A DNA stretch of 64,000 nucleotides from Pseudomonas fluorescens (GCF_001708445.1 NZ_CP015637.1:6263001-6327000), one strand, 5' to 3'; positions 49,131 through 58,511 are shown, numbered from the stretch's first letter. The notes: generated by a model from the letters alone, not told the origin. Numbers and translations are program-made.

Positions 49131-49778
49131 ATGCTTCAACAATTTCTGCATGACTTCGGCTACTTTGCCCTGTTCCTAGGCACGTTCTTCGAAGGTGAGA
49201 CCATCCTGGTACTCGCAGGCTTCCTGGCGTTCCGTGGATACATGGATATCAACCTGGTGGTCGTCGTTGCCTTTTTTGGCAGCTACGCCGGCGACCAGCT
49301 GTGGTACTTCCTGGGGCGCAAGCACGGCCGCAAACTGTTGGCGCGCAAGCCGCGCTGGCAATTGATGGGCGACAAGGCCCTGGAACATATCCGCAAGCAC
49401 CCGGACATCTGGGTGCTGAGCTTCCGGTTCGTCTACGGCTTGCGTACGGTGATGCCGGTGGCGATTGGCTTGTCAGGCTACCCGCCGGCCCGCTACCTGA
49501 TCCTCAATGGGATAGGCGCAGCCGTCTGGGCCGCCGCGCTCGGGGCCGCAGCCTATCACTTCGGCGCGGTGCTGGAAGGCATGCTGGGTAGCGTCAAGAA
49601 GTACGAGCTGTGGGTGCTGGGCGCATTATTGCTGTTGGGCCTCGGCCTGTGGCTGCGCCGCCGCTTCAAGAACGCACGCATCACCCGCCAGGCGTGCGCC
49701 GACGCCAAGGCCCGACTGGCCGAACAGCAACAGGCCGAGCCCGCTAAAGTCGATGCGCCTAAGACGCCAATCGAGTAA
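49131..49778 (+). CDS. DedA-family membrane protein
   Basis: A 215-residue polytopic inner-membrane protein with the DedA/SNARE-associated fold: the GTFFEGETILVLAGFLAFRG start, GSYAGDQLWYFLGRKHG and RFVYGLRTVMPVAIGLSGYP motifs. DedA members are implicated as undecaprenyl-phosphate or phospholipid flippases and in proton-motive-force balance and cationic-peptide resistance. Its 3' end overlaps the next, convergent gene by 20 bases. Confidence 0.9.
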   Translation: MLQQFLHDFGYFALFLGTFFEGETILVLAGFLAFRGYMDINLVVVVAFFGSYAGDQLWYFLGRKHGRKLLARKPRWQLMGDKALEHIRKHPDIWVLSFRFVYGLRTVMPVAIGLSGYPPARYLILNGIGAAVWAAALGAAAYHFGAVLEGMLGSVKKYELWVLGALLLLGLGLWLRRRFKNARITRQACADAKARLAEQQQAEPAKVDAPKTPIE

Positions 49779-50994
49779 GCCGGCCTCTGCAGCAGTAGAG
49801 GCCGATCACACTGAGCAAGCTGTAACTGAGCAGCCCCAGCCAGCCCAGGTAGCTGGCCGGCCATAGCCCCAGCAGCGGCGCCAGCCACACCAAGGGCACG
49901 TTCAGCGCCAGGCGCACCAGCTCCGCCTTCAACGCCCATGGGCGATTCTCCAGGGCCACGCCCAACGTAAACAGGCCCAGCGCCATTGCACTCCAGCCCA
50001 GGATCAGCGCAGCCGTGGGCAAACCTTCGCCGAAATTCATCAAGTAGCTGCCAAACCCCACATACGCCGCAAATTGCAGGGCGATATAGACCTGCTGGCG
50101 CGCGTCCAGCGGCACGTCGAATTTACGGAACTGGCTCAGGTCTGGCTTGGCCAACGGGTATTTGGCCTTCACGTCCGCCGGGCGCCAGCCGGTACGCATG
50201 AACCAGATGCGCAGCTTGTCCCACCAGCGCTCGGTGCGTCGCGCATCACTCCACAACTGCGCATAGAACTGCAGGTTGGCCCACAACGGATTCCAACTGG
50301 CCAAAGGCGTGGTCACGCCGAAAATCACCGGCTCGTTGTCGTCTTCTTCCTGGAAGGTGCCGAACAGCCGGTCCCAAATAATGAACACCCCGCCGTAGTT
50401 GCGATCCATGTAGAGAGCGTTCTGTGCATGGTGGGCCCGATGATTGGATGGCGTGACGAAGAACCACTCGAACCAGCCAAGCTTGGGCACATGGCGGGTG
50501 TGAACCCAGAATTGGTACAACAGGTTGAGCGAAGCCACGCTGATAAACACCACCAGCGGCACGCCAAGCACGGCCAGGGGCAGGTAGAAGATCCAGCTCA
50601 GCAGAAAGCCGGTGCTGGTCTGGCGCAGGGCGGTGCTGAGGTTGTAGTCCTCGCTCTGGTGATGCACCGAATGGGCGGCCCACAGGATATTGCGTTCATG
50701 CCCCATGCGGTGCAGCCAGTAGTAGCAGAAGTCGTAGAACACAAAAGCGAACACCCAGGTCCAGGCACTCTGGGCAGGCAACTCGATAAGTGCCAGGTGC
50801 TTGAGGGCGAACGCATAGGTCAGCAGCCCCACGCCCTTGGTCAACAAGCCCGTGGTGGTAGACAGCACGCCGGTGCTGAGGCTGTTGATGGCATCCGCCA
50901 CCCGGTAGTTACGCTGGCTGCGCCAACGATCGGCCAGCAACTCAACCACGATCAAGGCGATGAAAAACGGTACCGCGTAAGGCACGAAGTCCAT
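49759..50994 (-). CDS. Sterol desaturase / fatty acid hydroxylase family protein
   Basis: A 411-residue membrane di-iron protein. The three histidine clusters of the family are HRMGHERN, HSVHHQSEDYN and HRAHHAQN, with preceding hydrophobic segments, followed by a C-terminal membrane region (about residues 300-410). Substrate unknown; relatives hydroxylate lipids. It is convergent with dedA. Confidence 0.9.
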   Translation of the reverse strand: MDFVPYAVPFFIALIVVELLADRWRSQRNYRVADAINSLSTGVLSTTTGLLTKGVGLLTYAFALKHLALIELPAQSAWTWVFAFVFYDFCYYWLHRMGHERNILWAAHSVHHQSEDYNLSTALRQTSTGFLLSWIFYLPLAVLGVPLVVFISVASLNLLYQFWVHTRHVPKLGWFEWFFVTPSNHRAHHAQNALYMDRNYGGVFIIWDRLFGTFQEEDDNEPVIFGVTTPLASWNPLWANLQFYAQLWSDARRTERWWDKLRIWFMRTGWRPADVKAKYPLAKPDLSQFRKFDVPLDARQQVYIALQFAAYVGFGSYLMNFGEGLPTAALILGWSAMALGLFTLGVALENRPWALKAELVRLALNVPLVWLAPLLGLWPASYLGWLGLLSYSLLSVIGLYCCRGRLTRLAS

Positions 50995-51110
50995 GGGCTA
51001 GTCCGGTCTATTTTTGTTACATCAAGATTAGGTGCTGCGGCGAGAGTTCCCATTGGCAACAGATGACAAATTAGTAGACATTTAACGCCAAGACCCCAGG
51101 AGAAATGCCC

Positions 51111-51776
51111 ATGAGCAAAAAGATTGCAGTGATCCTTTCCGGCTGCGGCGTGTATGACGGCGCAGAGATTCACGAAAGCGTGATCACCTTGCTGCGCCTG
51201 GACCAGCGCGGTGCTCAGGTCCAATGTTTTGCCCCGGATATTGCGCAACTGCATGTGATCAACCACCTGACGGGCGAAGAAATGCCTGAATCGCGCAATG
51301 TGCTGGTGGAGTCGGCACGCATTGCCCGGGGCAACGTGAAGGACATCCGTGACGCCAACGCCGAAGACTTCGACGCGTTGATCGTGCCTGGCGGGTTTGG
51401 CGCGGCGAAAAACCTGTCGAACTTCGCCGTCGAAGGTGCCGGTTGCAGTATCAACCCGCAGGTATTGGCACTCGCCGAAGCCTTTGCCGAAGCGGGCAAG
51501 CCGATAGGTTTGATCTGCATCTCGCCGGCCCTGGCGGCGAAGATCTATGGCCCGGGCGTCACCTGCACCATCGGCAACGATGCCGACACCGCGGCCGCCA
51601 TGGACAAGATGGGCGCCACCCACCAGGAATGCGGGGTTGAAGACATTGTCGAGGACAAGGCGCGCAAGCTGGTGAGCACCCCGGCCTACATGCTCGGCAA
51701 GAACATCAGCGAGGTCGCGTCAGGCATCAACAAGCTGGTGGACCGAGTGCTGGAGCTGACGCACGAAAACGATTAG
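51111..51776 (+). CDS. elbB: Isoprenoid biosynthesis glyoxalase ElbB
   Basis: ElbB is a DJ-1/PfpI-superfamily protein; the E. coli enzyme has glyoxalase activity and was linked to isoprenoid synthesis. The 221-residue sequence starts KKIAVILSGCGVYDGAEIHESVITLL and has the IVPGGFGAAKNLSNFA motif and the nucleophile Cys in GLICISPALAAK. The ATG at 51111 (9 bases after the CCAGGAG site) is preferred over the in-frame ATG at 51105. Confidence 0.93.
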   Translation: MSKKIAVILSGCGVYDGAEIHESVITLLRLDQRGAQVQCFAPDIAQLHVINHLTGEEMPESRNVLVESARIARGNVKDIRDANAEDFDALIVPGGFGAAKNLSNFAVEGAGCSINPQVLALAEAFAEAGKPIGLICISPALAAKIYGPGVTCTIGNDADTAAAMDKMGATHQECGVEDIVEDKARKLVSTPAYMLGKNISEVASGINKLVDRVLELTHEND

Positions 51777-51794
51777 TCGCGATGAATAGGCTTC

Positions 51795-51816
51795 TGTGGC
51801 AAGCCCCCTTGCCACA
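51795..51816. repeat. Short palindrome after elbB
   Basis: A perfect 9-bp inverted repeat (51795-51803 and 51808-51816) with a CCCC loop, REP-like, followed by a stretch of simple partial repeats containing CAACAAGCTC and CTCCACA. Confidence 0.5.
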
Positions 51817-51887
51817 ACAAGCTCACTCTCGACAACAAGCTCTCTCCACAGCAAGCGCCTTCTCCACAACGCTCAATCTCCACAGGA

Positions 51888-52343
51888 TCAGGTCTGGCGC
51901 ATCAACCGCGTCAGTATCCTGTCGAGTGCGTTGGCAAACGCCTGCTTGTCCTTTTCCCCATGGGGCGGCGGGCCGCCGCCCATCTGGCCCTGCTCGCGCA
52001 GATCGGTGAACAGGTTGCGTACCGCCAACCGTTCACTCATGTTTTGCGGGCTGAATTCCTTGCCCCGTGGATCAAGGGCTGTAACCCCCTTCTTCACCAG
52101 GCGGTCAGCCAGGGGGACATCGCTACAGATCACCAATTCGCCGGGCACTGCGTGCTCCACCAGGTAATCATCCGCCGCGTCCGGGCCGCTGGGTACCACG
52201 ATCAGCTTCACGCAGGCAAAGCTCGGCTTGATCTGGCTCTGCCCCGCCACCAGCACCACCTCGAACTGACGCTTGAGGGCAAATTTCACCACCTGATCCT
52301 TGGCGGCCCGAGGGCAGGCATCGGCATCGATCCACACGCGCAT
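51888..52343 (-). CDS. UPF0178 (YaiI/YqxD) family protein
   Basis: A 151-residue protein that is conserved as a single unit in bacteria, with the MRVWIDADACPRAAKD start, KLIVVPSGPDAADDYLVEHA and GELVICSDVPLADRLVKKG motifs, related to the PIN/5'-nuclease-like fold. The exact function is unknown. It lies 3 bases after the FTR1 gene on the same strand. Confidence 0.9.
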   Translation of the reverse strand: MRVWIDADACPRAAKDQVVKFALKRQFEVVLVAGQSQIKPSFACVKLIVVPSGPDAADDYLVEHAVPGELVICSDVPLADRLVKKGVTALDPRGKEFSPQNMSERLAVRNLFTDLREQGQMGGGPPPHGEKDKQAFANALDRILTRLMRQT

Positions 52344-52345
52344 GG

Positions 52346-54241
52346 TCAGGCCGCCAATCGGCGCTTGTCAGCCACACGGCTGCGGCTGTACAGCACCACA
52401 ATTGCCAGGATCGCCACCACCTGTGCACTCAGCGAGTAGGCATCGGCGTGGATACCCAGCCAATCGAAGTCAAAGAACGCCACTGGCCGCGTGCCGAAAA
52501 TGCCCGCTTCCTGCAACGCCTTCACGCCATGCCCGGCGAACACCACCGACAGCGCGCACAACAGGGCGGCGTTGATACCGAAGAACAGCGCCAATGGCAG
52601 CTTCGCCGAACCGCGCAGGATCACCCATGCCAGGCCCACCAGCAGCACCAACGCCGTGGCACCACCCGCCAGCACAGCGTTGTGCCCGGCCGGGCCGGCT
52701 TGCAGCCACAGGGTTTCGTAGAACAGGATCACCTCGAACAGTTCGCGGTACACCGAGAAGAAGGCCAGCACCGCAAAGCCAAACCGCCCACCGCCGCCCA
52801 CCAGGCTGCTCTTGATGTAGTCCTGCCAGGCTGCCGCGTGGCGCCGGTCGTGCATCCACACGCCAAGCCACAGCACCATGACGCTGGCGAACAGCGCCGT
52901 GCAGCCTTCGAGCAATTCGCGCTGTGCGCCGCTGACGTCAATCACATACGCCGCCAACGCCCAGGTCGCGAGGCCGGCCAACAACGCCAGGCCCCAGCCA
53001 ATATTGACGCTGCGCACCGCCGATTGCTGGCCGGTATTGCGCAGGAAGGCGAGGATCGCCGCCAGCACCAGAATCGCTTCCAACCCTTCGCGCAACAGGA
53101 TCAACAGCCCGGAAATAAAGCTCAGCGACCAACTCAAACCGTCGCCGCCCAGTAAACCGGCAGACTCGGTGAGCTTGCCCTTGGCCACGTCCAGACGCTG
53201 CTGCACCTGTTCGATCGGCAAGCCATCCTGCAACGACTGCCGATAGGCCATCAGGGCCTTTTCGGTGTCCTTGCGTACAGTGGCGTTGACGTTATCCAGG
53301 GAGCTTTCCACCAGCTCGAAGCCTTCCAGGTACGCCGCGACCGACAAGTCGTAGGCCTGTTCACGATCACCGTTGCGGAACGCGGCAAGGCTCTTGTCCA
53401 AGGTCGCGGCGGTGTAGTCGAGCAACTGCGCCGGGCCACGCTTGACCTGCGGCGGTTGCGCGCGCTGGGCCCGGAACGTCGCGGCAGCGGCCGGACCGGC
53501 ACTGGCCAGCACTTCATTGGGTGTCTGACGGGCGAGGTCGGCAAGGTTGAAGGGGTGTTCGCTTTTGGCTGCGGCCGGATCGGCTGTAAAGCCTGCGATG
53601 TAAGTGGCCAGGTCCCAACGCTGGCGATCGTCCAGTTGGTCGGCGAAGGACGGCATGTCCGTGCCTTCGACGCCCAGGCCAAGGGTGTTGTAGATCGCAT
53701 ACAGGCTCAGGCGGTCCAGGCGTACAGCATTTCGCAGGTTCGCCGGAGGTGGCGTCATGCCTACGCTCGCCGGGCCATCACCGGTACCCGCCGTGCCGTG
53801 GCAGACCGAACAATGCTGTGCATAGAGCGGTGCACCTCGCGTTGGGTCAGGGGTGATTGCCGGGGCCTGGCTGACTTCATACGCCACCGCGAGCTTGGCG
53901 CCCAACTGACGGGCCTGGCGGGCCACGGTCGCGCCATCCTGACGAGCCGTCACGGCCGCCTGTAATTCATCCACACCCTTTACCAGCTCGGCGTGCTCGG
54001 GTTTCGACGGCAAGTCCACGACCAGGCCCTGCAAAACCCCAAGAAACTCCACCTGCTCACGGTATTCCGACTCATCAACGACTTTGCCCGCCGCCACTGT
54101 CGGGGGGTAGTCCGCGCCAATGTAATCCAGCAAATGCAGGGCTTTTTGCGCGCCTTCAGGACTCGCGGCCAACAGGTTGAAGCTGCACGACATCAACGCC
54201 GGCAACACCAGCCAGGCGAGAACACGGAAGGGGGCAGTCAT
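52346..54241 (-). CDS. FTR1-family iron permease with N-terminal cytochrome c domain
   Basis: A 631-residue protein. After a signal peptide (ends NLLAA) and an EfeO-like-length helical region comes a cytochrome c domain with CSVCHG (Cys144, Cys147, His148) and an axial Met in GTDMPSFADQLDD, then a second helical region, and a C-terminal FTR1 permease (about residues 365-625) with the iron-binding REGLE in LLILLREGLEAILVLAAILAFLR and YRELFEVILFYETLW. This is the FTR1-cytochrome c fusion expected to couple Fe(II) oxidation to uptake. Position matches PA5248 in recall. Confidence 0.92.
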   Translation of the reverse strand: MTAPFRVLAWLVLPALMSCSFNLLAASPEGAQKALHLLDYIGADYPPTVAAGKVVDESEYREQVEFLGVLQGLVVDLPSKPEHAELVKGVDELQAAVTARQDGATVARQARQLGAKLAVAYEVSQAPAITPDPTRGAPLYAQHCSVCHGTAGTGDGPASVGMTPPPANLRNAVRLDRLSLYAIYNTLGLGVEGTDMPSFADQLDDRQRWDLATYIAGFTADPAAAKSEHPFNLADLARQTPNEVLASAGPAAAATFRAQRAQPPQVKRGPAQLLDYTAATLDKSLAAFRNGDREQAYDLSVAAYLEGFELVESSLDNVNATVRKDTEKALMAYRQSLQDGLPIEQVQQRLDVAKGKLTESAGLLGGDGLSWSLSFISGLLILLREGLEAILVLAAILAFLRNTGQQSAVRSVNIGWGLALLAGLATWALAAYVIDVSGAQRELLEGCTALFASVMVLWLGVWMHDRRHAAAWQDYIKSSLVGGGGRFGFAVLAFFSVYRELFEVILFYETLWLQAGPAGHNAVLAGGATALVLLVGLAWVILRGSAKLPLALFFGINAALLCALSVVFAGHGVKALQEAGIFGTRPVAFFDFDWLGIHADAYSLSAQVVAILAIVVLYSRSRVADKRRLAA

Positions 54242-54557
54242 GAATGAATCTCAAGGGGAAATACGAAGTAACACATTGTTGAGGTTTATGCGCTTTGACT
54301 CAAGGCGTATGTGATTCGCAGAGCAGAAGAAGAACCGAGCCTTTTGAAAAGCCATGATGGCTTTTTGTCGATTAGATCACAGCAAAAAGCCATTGTTTTG
54401 CCATTAATGACGCCTATAATGCCGCGCCCTGTTATCGCGAAAGGGAATTTTGCTCCTCGTTTTTATGAGGAATTAGTAGGACGCGCCGTGCATCCTGCGA
54501 TTGGTGATTCGAGCCGACCAGCACCTCGGCTGATTACGTTCAGGGAAGAAGCTTGCC
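54242..54557. other. Divergent regulatory region between iron permease and lipoprotein operon
   Basis: 316 bases with no gene. AT-rich in the centre. It contains the promoter listed separately and a short inverted segment, AAAGCCATGATGGCTTTTT (54345-54365), reading as an 8-bp hairpin with a T-run. Confidence 0.5.
54393..54420 (+). promoter_or_regulatory. Sigma-70-type promoter for the lipoprotein operon
   Basis: TTGTTT (54393-54398), spacing of 16 bases, TATAAT (54415-54420), a good consensus match. Start codon at 54558 gives a leader of about 130 bases. Confidence 0.65.
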
Positions 54558-55955
54558 ATGGCATTTCGCGCCTTAACCCCGCTAGCGCTCGCGGCGGTCA
54601 CCGTGTTGTCCGGTTGCTCGATGTTTCGTAGCTACGATTCCGAGCTGCAAGCCACCAATCAGCAGTTGGCCACCGGCAATGTCGACGCCGCCCTGACCCT
54701 GCTGGAAAAGAACAACACCGGCGAAGACAAGGACCTGCTCTATTTCTTTGAAAAAGGGGAATTGCTGCGGGCCAGGGGCGACCTGACTGGCAGCCAGACC
54801 GCCTGGCGCAGCGCCGACCTGCAAGTCTACAAATGGGAAGAGTCGGTCAAGTTCGACAGCGAAAAGTACCTTTCCCAATTCGGCAGTTTCCTGGTCAACG
54901 ACAAAGTGCGTCGCTATGAAGGCTATGACTACGAAAAAGTCATGCTGACCACCCAGATGGCCCTGAACCTGCTGGCCCTGAATGACTTCGACGGCGCGCG
55001 CACCGAGATCAAGAAGACCCACGAACGCGAAGCCGTGATCGCCGACCTGCGCGACAAGGAGTACCTCAAGCGCGAAGACGAAGCCGAGCGCCAGGGCGTG
55101 ACCACCCAGATCAAGGACCTGCGCGGCTATCCGGTGCAAGCCCTGGACGCTCCCGAAGTGGTCGGCCTGAAGAACAGCTACCAGAGTGCGTTCAGCCATT
55201 ACCTCGCCGGGTTCGTCTACGAAGCCCTGGGTGAAAAAGACCTGGCCGCACCGGGTTATCGCAAGGCGGCCGAGTTGCGCCCCAATACCCCGCTGCTGGA
55301 ACAGGCCTTGCTGGACCTGGATAAATCCAAGGTCGGCGCCGATGAAACCGACGTGCTGATCGTGGTCCAAAGCGGCCTGGCACCGGCCCGCGATTCGATC
55401 CGCCTGCCCTTGCCGATACCGATCAACGGCAACCTGGTGATCACCCCACTGTCGTTCCCGGTGATCAAGGCAGACACCTCCACTCCGGCCTTCGCCCAAA
55501 TCGGTGTCGACGGGCGGCAGCAGAACCTCACCGCGCTCAACAGCACCACCGCGATGTCCCGTCGCGCACTGCGTGACGACATGCCGGGGATCATCCTGCG
55601 CACCACCGTGCGCGCGATCAGCCGTGGCGTGGCGCAAAACAACCTGAACAAGACCAACCCCATGGCGGGCCTGGTGCTGGGTATTGCTTCGGCCGTGGCC
55701 GAAGGCGCCGACACCCGGACCTGGCGCACCTTGCCGGATATGACCCAAGTCACGCGCCTGCGCCTCAAGCATGGCGAGCACCAGGTCAGCCTGCCCAACG
55801 CCCTGGGCGGCACGCTGGTGACGATCAAGGCCGATCAGCGCTACCAGGTGATCACCCTGCGCGTAGTCGGCAACCAGGTGTTCGCCGGCGGCCTCGCGGC
55901 CCATGTGGTCCCGAGCACTCAACCCCAGGCTATCGCCACCCTCAAACAACCCTAA
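54558..55955 (+). CDS. COG3014-family lipoprotein
   Basis: A 465-residue lipoprotein: lipobox L17-S-G-C20 (VLSGCSMFRSYDS), then TPR-like helical repeats in the first half (ATGNVDAALTLLEKNN, LLALNDFDGARTEIKKTHERE, YRKAAELRPNTPLLEQ) and a beta-rich C-terminal half. It is the first gene of a four-gene unit with the YcfL-like, LpoB-like and CsgG-like proteins. Likely periplasmic face of the outer membrane. Function unknown. Confidence 0.8.
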   Translation: MAFRALTPLALAAVTVLSGCSMFRSYDSELQATNQQLATGNVDAALTLLEKNNTGEDKDLLYFFEKGELLRARGDLTGSQTAWRSADLQVYKWEESVKFDSEKYLSQFGSFLVNDKVRRYEGYDYEKVMLTTQMALNLLALNDFDGARTEIKKTHEREAVIADLRDKEYLKREDEAERQGVTTQIKDLRGYPVQALDAPEVVGLKNSYQSAFSHYLAGFVYEALGEKDLAAPGYRKAAELRPNTPLLEQALLDLDKSKVGADETDVLIVVQSGLAPARDSIRLPLPIPINGNLVITPLSFPVIKADTSTPAFAQIGVDGRQQNLTALNSTTAMSRRALRDDMPGIILRTTVRAISRGVAQNNLNKTNPMAGLVLGIASAVAEGADTRTWRTLPDMTQVTRLRLKHGEHQVSLPNALGGTLVTIKADQRYQVITLRVVGNQVFAGGLAAHVVPSTQPQAIATLKQP

Positions 55956-55965
55956 GGAGCGCGCT

Positions 55966-56337
55966 ATGCGTCATTTCATCCTCGGCGCCTTGGCGCTGGT
56001 CCTGCTCGCCGGCTGCGCGACCCCGCCGCCCCCGGCACCCGGCAGTGCCGCCAGCAAGATCGTGGTGATGGGCAAGTTCAAGGGCATCGCCGTCGGTGCC
56101 ATCCGCGTCGCCCGCGAGAACGGTTTTCTAACGGCCAAGGTGCAGTTGAGCAACATCACCAGCAGCAACCAGATGATGTATTACCGCTTCGCCTGGCTGG
56201 GCGCCGACGGTTTCCCGGTAGGCGATGAAGAGACCTGGAAGGTGCTGAATCTGTACGCCAACCAGGCCACGTTCCTGCCGGCCATCGCCAATTTGCCCCA
56301 GGCGGCGGACTTCCGTCTTGAAGTGAAGACGCCTTGA
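55966..56337 (+). CDS. YcfL-like (DUF1425) lipoprotein
   Basis: A 123-residue lipoprotein, lipobox L14-A-G-C17 followed by a proline-rich linker (ATPPPPAPGSAAS). The body resembles DUF1425/YcfL (IRVARENGFLTAKVQLSN, QMMYYRFAWLGADGFPV, FLPAIANLPQAADFRLEV). In E. coli YcfL is encoded next to LpoB, as here. It starts 10 bases after the previous stop with an AAGGAG ribosome-binding site. Confidence 0.85.
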   Translation: MRHFILGALALVLLAGCATPPPPAPGSAASKIVVMGKFKGIAVGAIRVARENGFLTAKVQLSNITSSNQMMYYRFAWLGADGFPVGDEETWKVLNLYANQATFLPAIANLPQAADFRLEVKTP

Positions 56338-56372
56338 AGCCCTCCTCCCTCCGCTTACAGAGAGATATCCCC

Positions 56373-56960
56373 ATGTTTGCACGCTTCTCGATGCTCGCCG
56401 TGGTCGCCGTCCTGGCCAGCGGCTGCGCCAATACTTCACCGGTATTGGGCGGCAAAAACATCAGCTACGGCGATACCAAGGCTGTGGAACTGGTGACCAA
56501 CGAATTCGGTTCCACCGACCTGCAGATGATCGCCGAGAGCATGACCCGCTCCCTGGCCCAGTCCGGCATCCTCCAGGGGCGCCCGGTAGTGCAGGTGTAT
56601 GACGTGAAGAACAAGACCAGCGAGTACATCGATACCCGCGAGATCACTACGTCGATCAAGACCCAGCTGATGAAGACCGGCACCGCGCGGTTCGCCAGCG
56701 ACAACACCGATATGCAAAGCCAGGTCGACCAACTCAAGCTGCAGAACCAGAGCGGCCTGTACAAGAAATCCACCGTGAGCAAGACCGGCAATATGGTCGC
56801 CGCCAAGTACCGCCTGGAAGGCTCGATCAGCTCCATCGTCAAGCGCAGCTCGGACTACAAGGACGTGTTCTACAAGTTCAGCCTGCAACTGATCGACGTC
56901 GAGAGCGGCCTGGCCGAATGGATGGACGAAAAAGAAATCCGCAAGACCACGGAGCGCTAA
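56373..56960 (+). CDS. LpoB-family lipoprotein (penicillin-binding protein activator family)
   Basis: A 195-residue lipoprotein, lipobox A15-S-G-C18, homologous to LpoB, which activates PBP1b peptidoglycan synthesis in E. coli. Family features are SYGDTKAVELVTNEFGSTDLQMIAESM, PVVQVYDVKNKTSEYIDTREI, and KYRLEGSISSIVKRSSDYKDVFYKFSLQLIDVESGLAEW. The ATG at 56373 is preferred. P. aeruginosa activates PBP1b with LpoP, so a true PBP activator role for this gene is uncertain. Confidence 0.85.
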   Translation: MFARFSMLAVVAVLASGCANTSPVLGGKNISYGDTKAVELVTNEFGSTDLQMIAESMTRSLAQSGILQGRPVVQVYDVKNKTSEYIDTREITTSIKTQLMKTGTARFASDNTDMQSQVDQLKLQNQSGLYKKSTVSKTGNMVAAKYRLEGSISSIVKRSSDYKDVFYKFSLQLIDVESGLAEWMDEKEIRKTTER

Positions 56961-56963
56961 GCA

Positions 56964-57704
56964 ATGCGTGCATGGATCGGCATGATCAGCCTGCTGTGCG
57001 CCTTTGGCGCATCGGCCGCGCCGAAGATCGCGGTGACCGACCTGGCCTATGAGGCACAGGTCGAGGAGTACATTCACCAGGTCTCGGCCAGCAACAACTT
57101 CCAGGCCGGCGCTTACCACGCCAGTGGCGCGTCAAACTACAGCGAGTACGAAAGCCGCACCCGCTACATCGAACAGACCGAGCTGCGTAAATTCAGCGGT
57201 GACATCAAGGGCGAGATCCTCAAGTCGCGCCAGTTCCAACTGGTGCAGGGCACGCCTTACACGGCCGACGCCAAGGCAGACGTCTACGATGTGATCAAAC
57301 GCATCAAGGCCGGCAACTTCAAGGGTGCGGACTACGTGCTGTTCGGCACGCTGTCAGACATCGACTTCACCCAGGACATCAACGCCCTGGACCACACCAA
57401 CAGTTACTCGGCGGTGCTGGGCCTGACACTGGTGGCGGATTTCAGCCTGATCAACACCCGCACTTTCGAAATCACCTCGGCGTTCACCGCCATGGGTGAG
57501 GGCCAGGACACCAAGCTGGTGAACAGCCGTGATGTGCGCGTAAGCCTGAACCGGCCGCGTGTGGTGAAGGAGGTGTCGAAAGCGCTGGGTGAAGATGTGG
57601 CGCGGCAGTTGGCGGAGCAACTGGGCGGAGAGTATCAAGACCCCGGTCAGCCGGTGTTGCGCAACAACCTGCCAAGGGATGAAGCGCCGAAGATCCTGCG
57701 CTGA
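56964..57704 (+). CDS. CsgG/LpoB-like secreted protein
   Basis: A 246-residue protein with a signal peptide (LLCAFGASA-APK) and no lipobox Cys, so a soluble periplasmic protein. It contains a CsgG-like module: KIAVTDLAYE, the YVLFGTLSDIDF segment and LVADFSLINTRTFEITSAFTAMGEGQD. It follows LpoB-like by 3 bases and forms the last gene of the operon. No specific function is known. Confidence 0.75.
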   Translation: MRAWIGMISLLCAFGASAAPKIAVTDLAYEAQVEEYIHQVSASNNFQAGAYHASGASNYSEYESRTRYIEQTELRKFSGDIKGEILKSRQFQLVQGTPYTADAKADVYDVIKRIKAGNFKGADYVLFGTLSDIDFTQDINALDHTNSYSAVLGLTLVADFSLINTRTFEITSAFTAMGEGQDTKLVNSRDVRVSLNRPRVVKEVSKALGEDVARQLAEQLGGEYQDPGQPVLRNNLPRDEAPKILR

Positions 57705-57734
57705 CGCCCTATTCACACACACCGCAAAACTAAT

Positions 57735-57775
57735 GTGGGAGGGGCGGTGCGACGATTCGACTTGCCCCCTCCCAC
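57735..57775. repeat. REP pair with 27-base dispersed copy
   Basis: GTGGGAGGGGC at 57735 recurs inverted as GCCCCCTCCCAC at the end (57764-57775). The first 27 bases are the exact reverse complement of 25470-25496. It lies between convergent genes. Confidence 0.8.
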
Positions 57776-57797
57776 AGTTTTGATTCGGTTTCGTCAG

Positions 57798-58430
57798 TTA
57801 TGCCGTGGCGCGGTGAAGGCTGGCGAGGAAGCCGGCAGCCCCTACGAACAACCCGGCAAACGTGCGGTTCATACGCTTCTGCTGCTTAGGCGTGCGCAAC
57901 AACCGCAACACCTTCGACGCCAACCCCGTATACCCCGCCATCACGATCATATCGACGCTGATCATCGTCGCACCCAGGATCAGGTACTGGATCAACAGCG
58001 GCGCCTGCGGGTTCACGAATTGCGGCAGCACCGCGAGCATGAACACCAGCGCCTTGGGGTTGCTGGCGTTAACCAGAAAACCCCGGAACATCATCGCCAT
58101 CGACTTGCCGATCGGGCGCACCGCCGCGTCATCGGTCATGTCCATGGGCAGCGCACGCCATTGCTTGACGGCCAGGTACACCAGGTACGCCACGCCAAAC
58201 CATTTGATCGCATAGAAGGCGGTGGAAGATGTCGCCAGAATGGCACCCAGGCCGCAAGCAACGACCGCAATCTGCATCGCCAGGCCCAGTTGCAGGCCAA
58301 TGGCATTCCAGTAACCGCGCAGGAAACCGTATTGCAAGCCACTGGACATCGAGGCGATGGCGCCAGCGCCAGGAGAAAGGGAGATGATCCAACTGGCCAG
58401 GAAAAAGGCCAGCCATGTGTCGAGTGCCAT
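57798..58430 (-). CDS. LysE-family amino-acid exporter
   Basis: A 210-residue inner-membrane exporter of the LysE/RhtB superfamily, six hydrophobic segments, with the LSPGAGAIASMSSGLQYG motif near the N terminus and the RGFLVNASNPKALVFMLAVLPQF motif in the middle. RhtB relatives export homoserine or threonine; the substrate here is unknown. It stands alone, between REP elements. Confidence 0.93.
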   Translation of the reverse strand: MALDTWLAFFLASWIISLSPGAGAIASMSSGLQYGFLRGYWNAIGLQLGLAMQIAVVACGLGAILATSSTAFYAIKWFGVAYLVYLAVKQWRALPMDMTDDAAVRPIGKSMAMMFRGFLVNASNPKALVFMLAVLPQFVNPQAPLLIQYLILGATMISVDMIVMAGYTGLASKVLRLLRTPKQQKRMNRTFAGLFVGAAGFLASLHRATA

Positions 58431-58511
58431 TACACACCTCGGGAAAGAGTCAGCGATTGTTGTGCCTTAAGCTAACTCCGACGACCAAGGAATGGCTATA
58501 GATTTCTTGCA

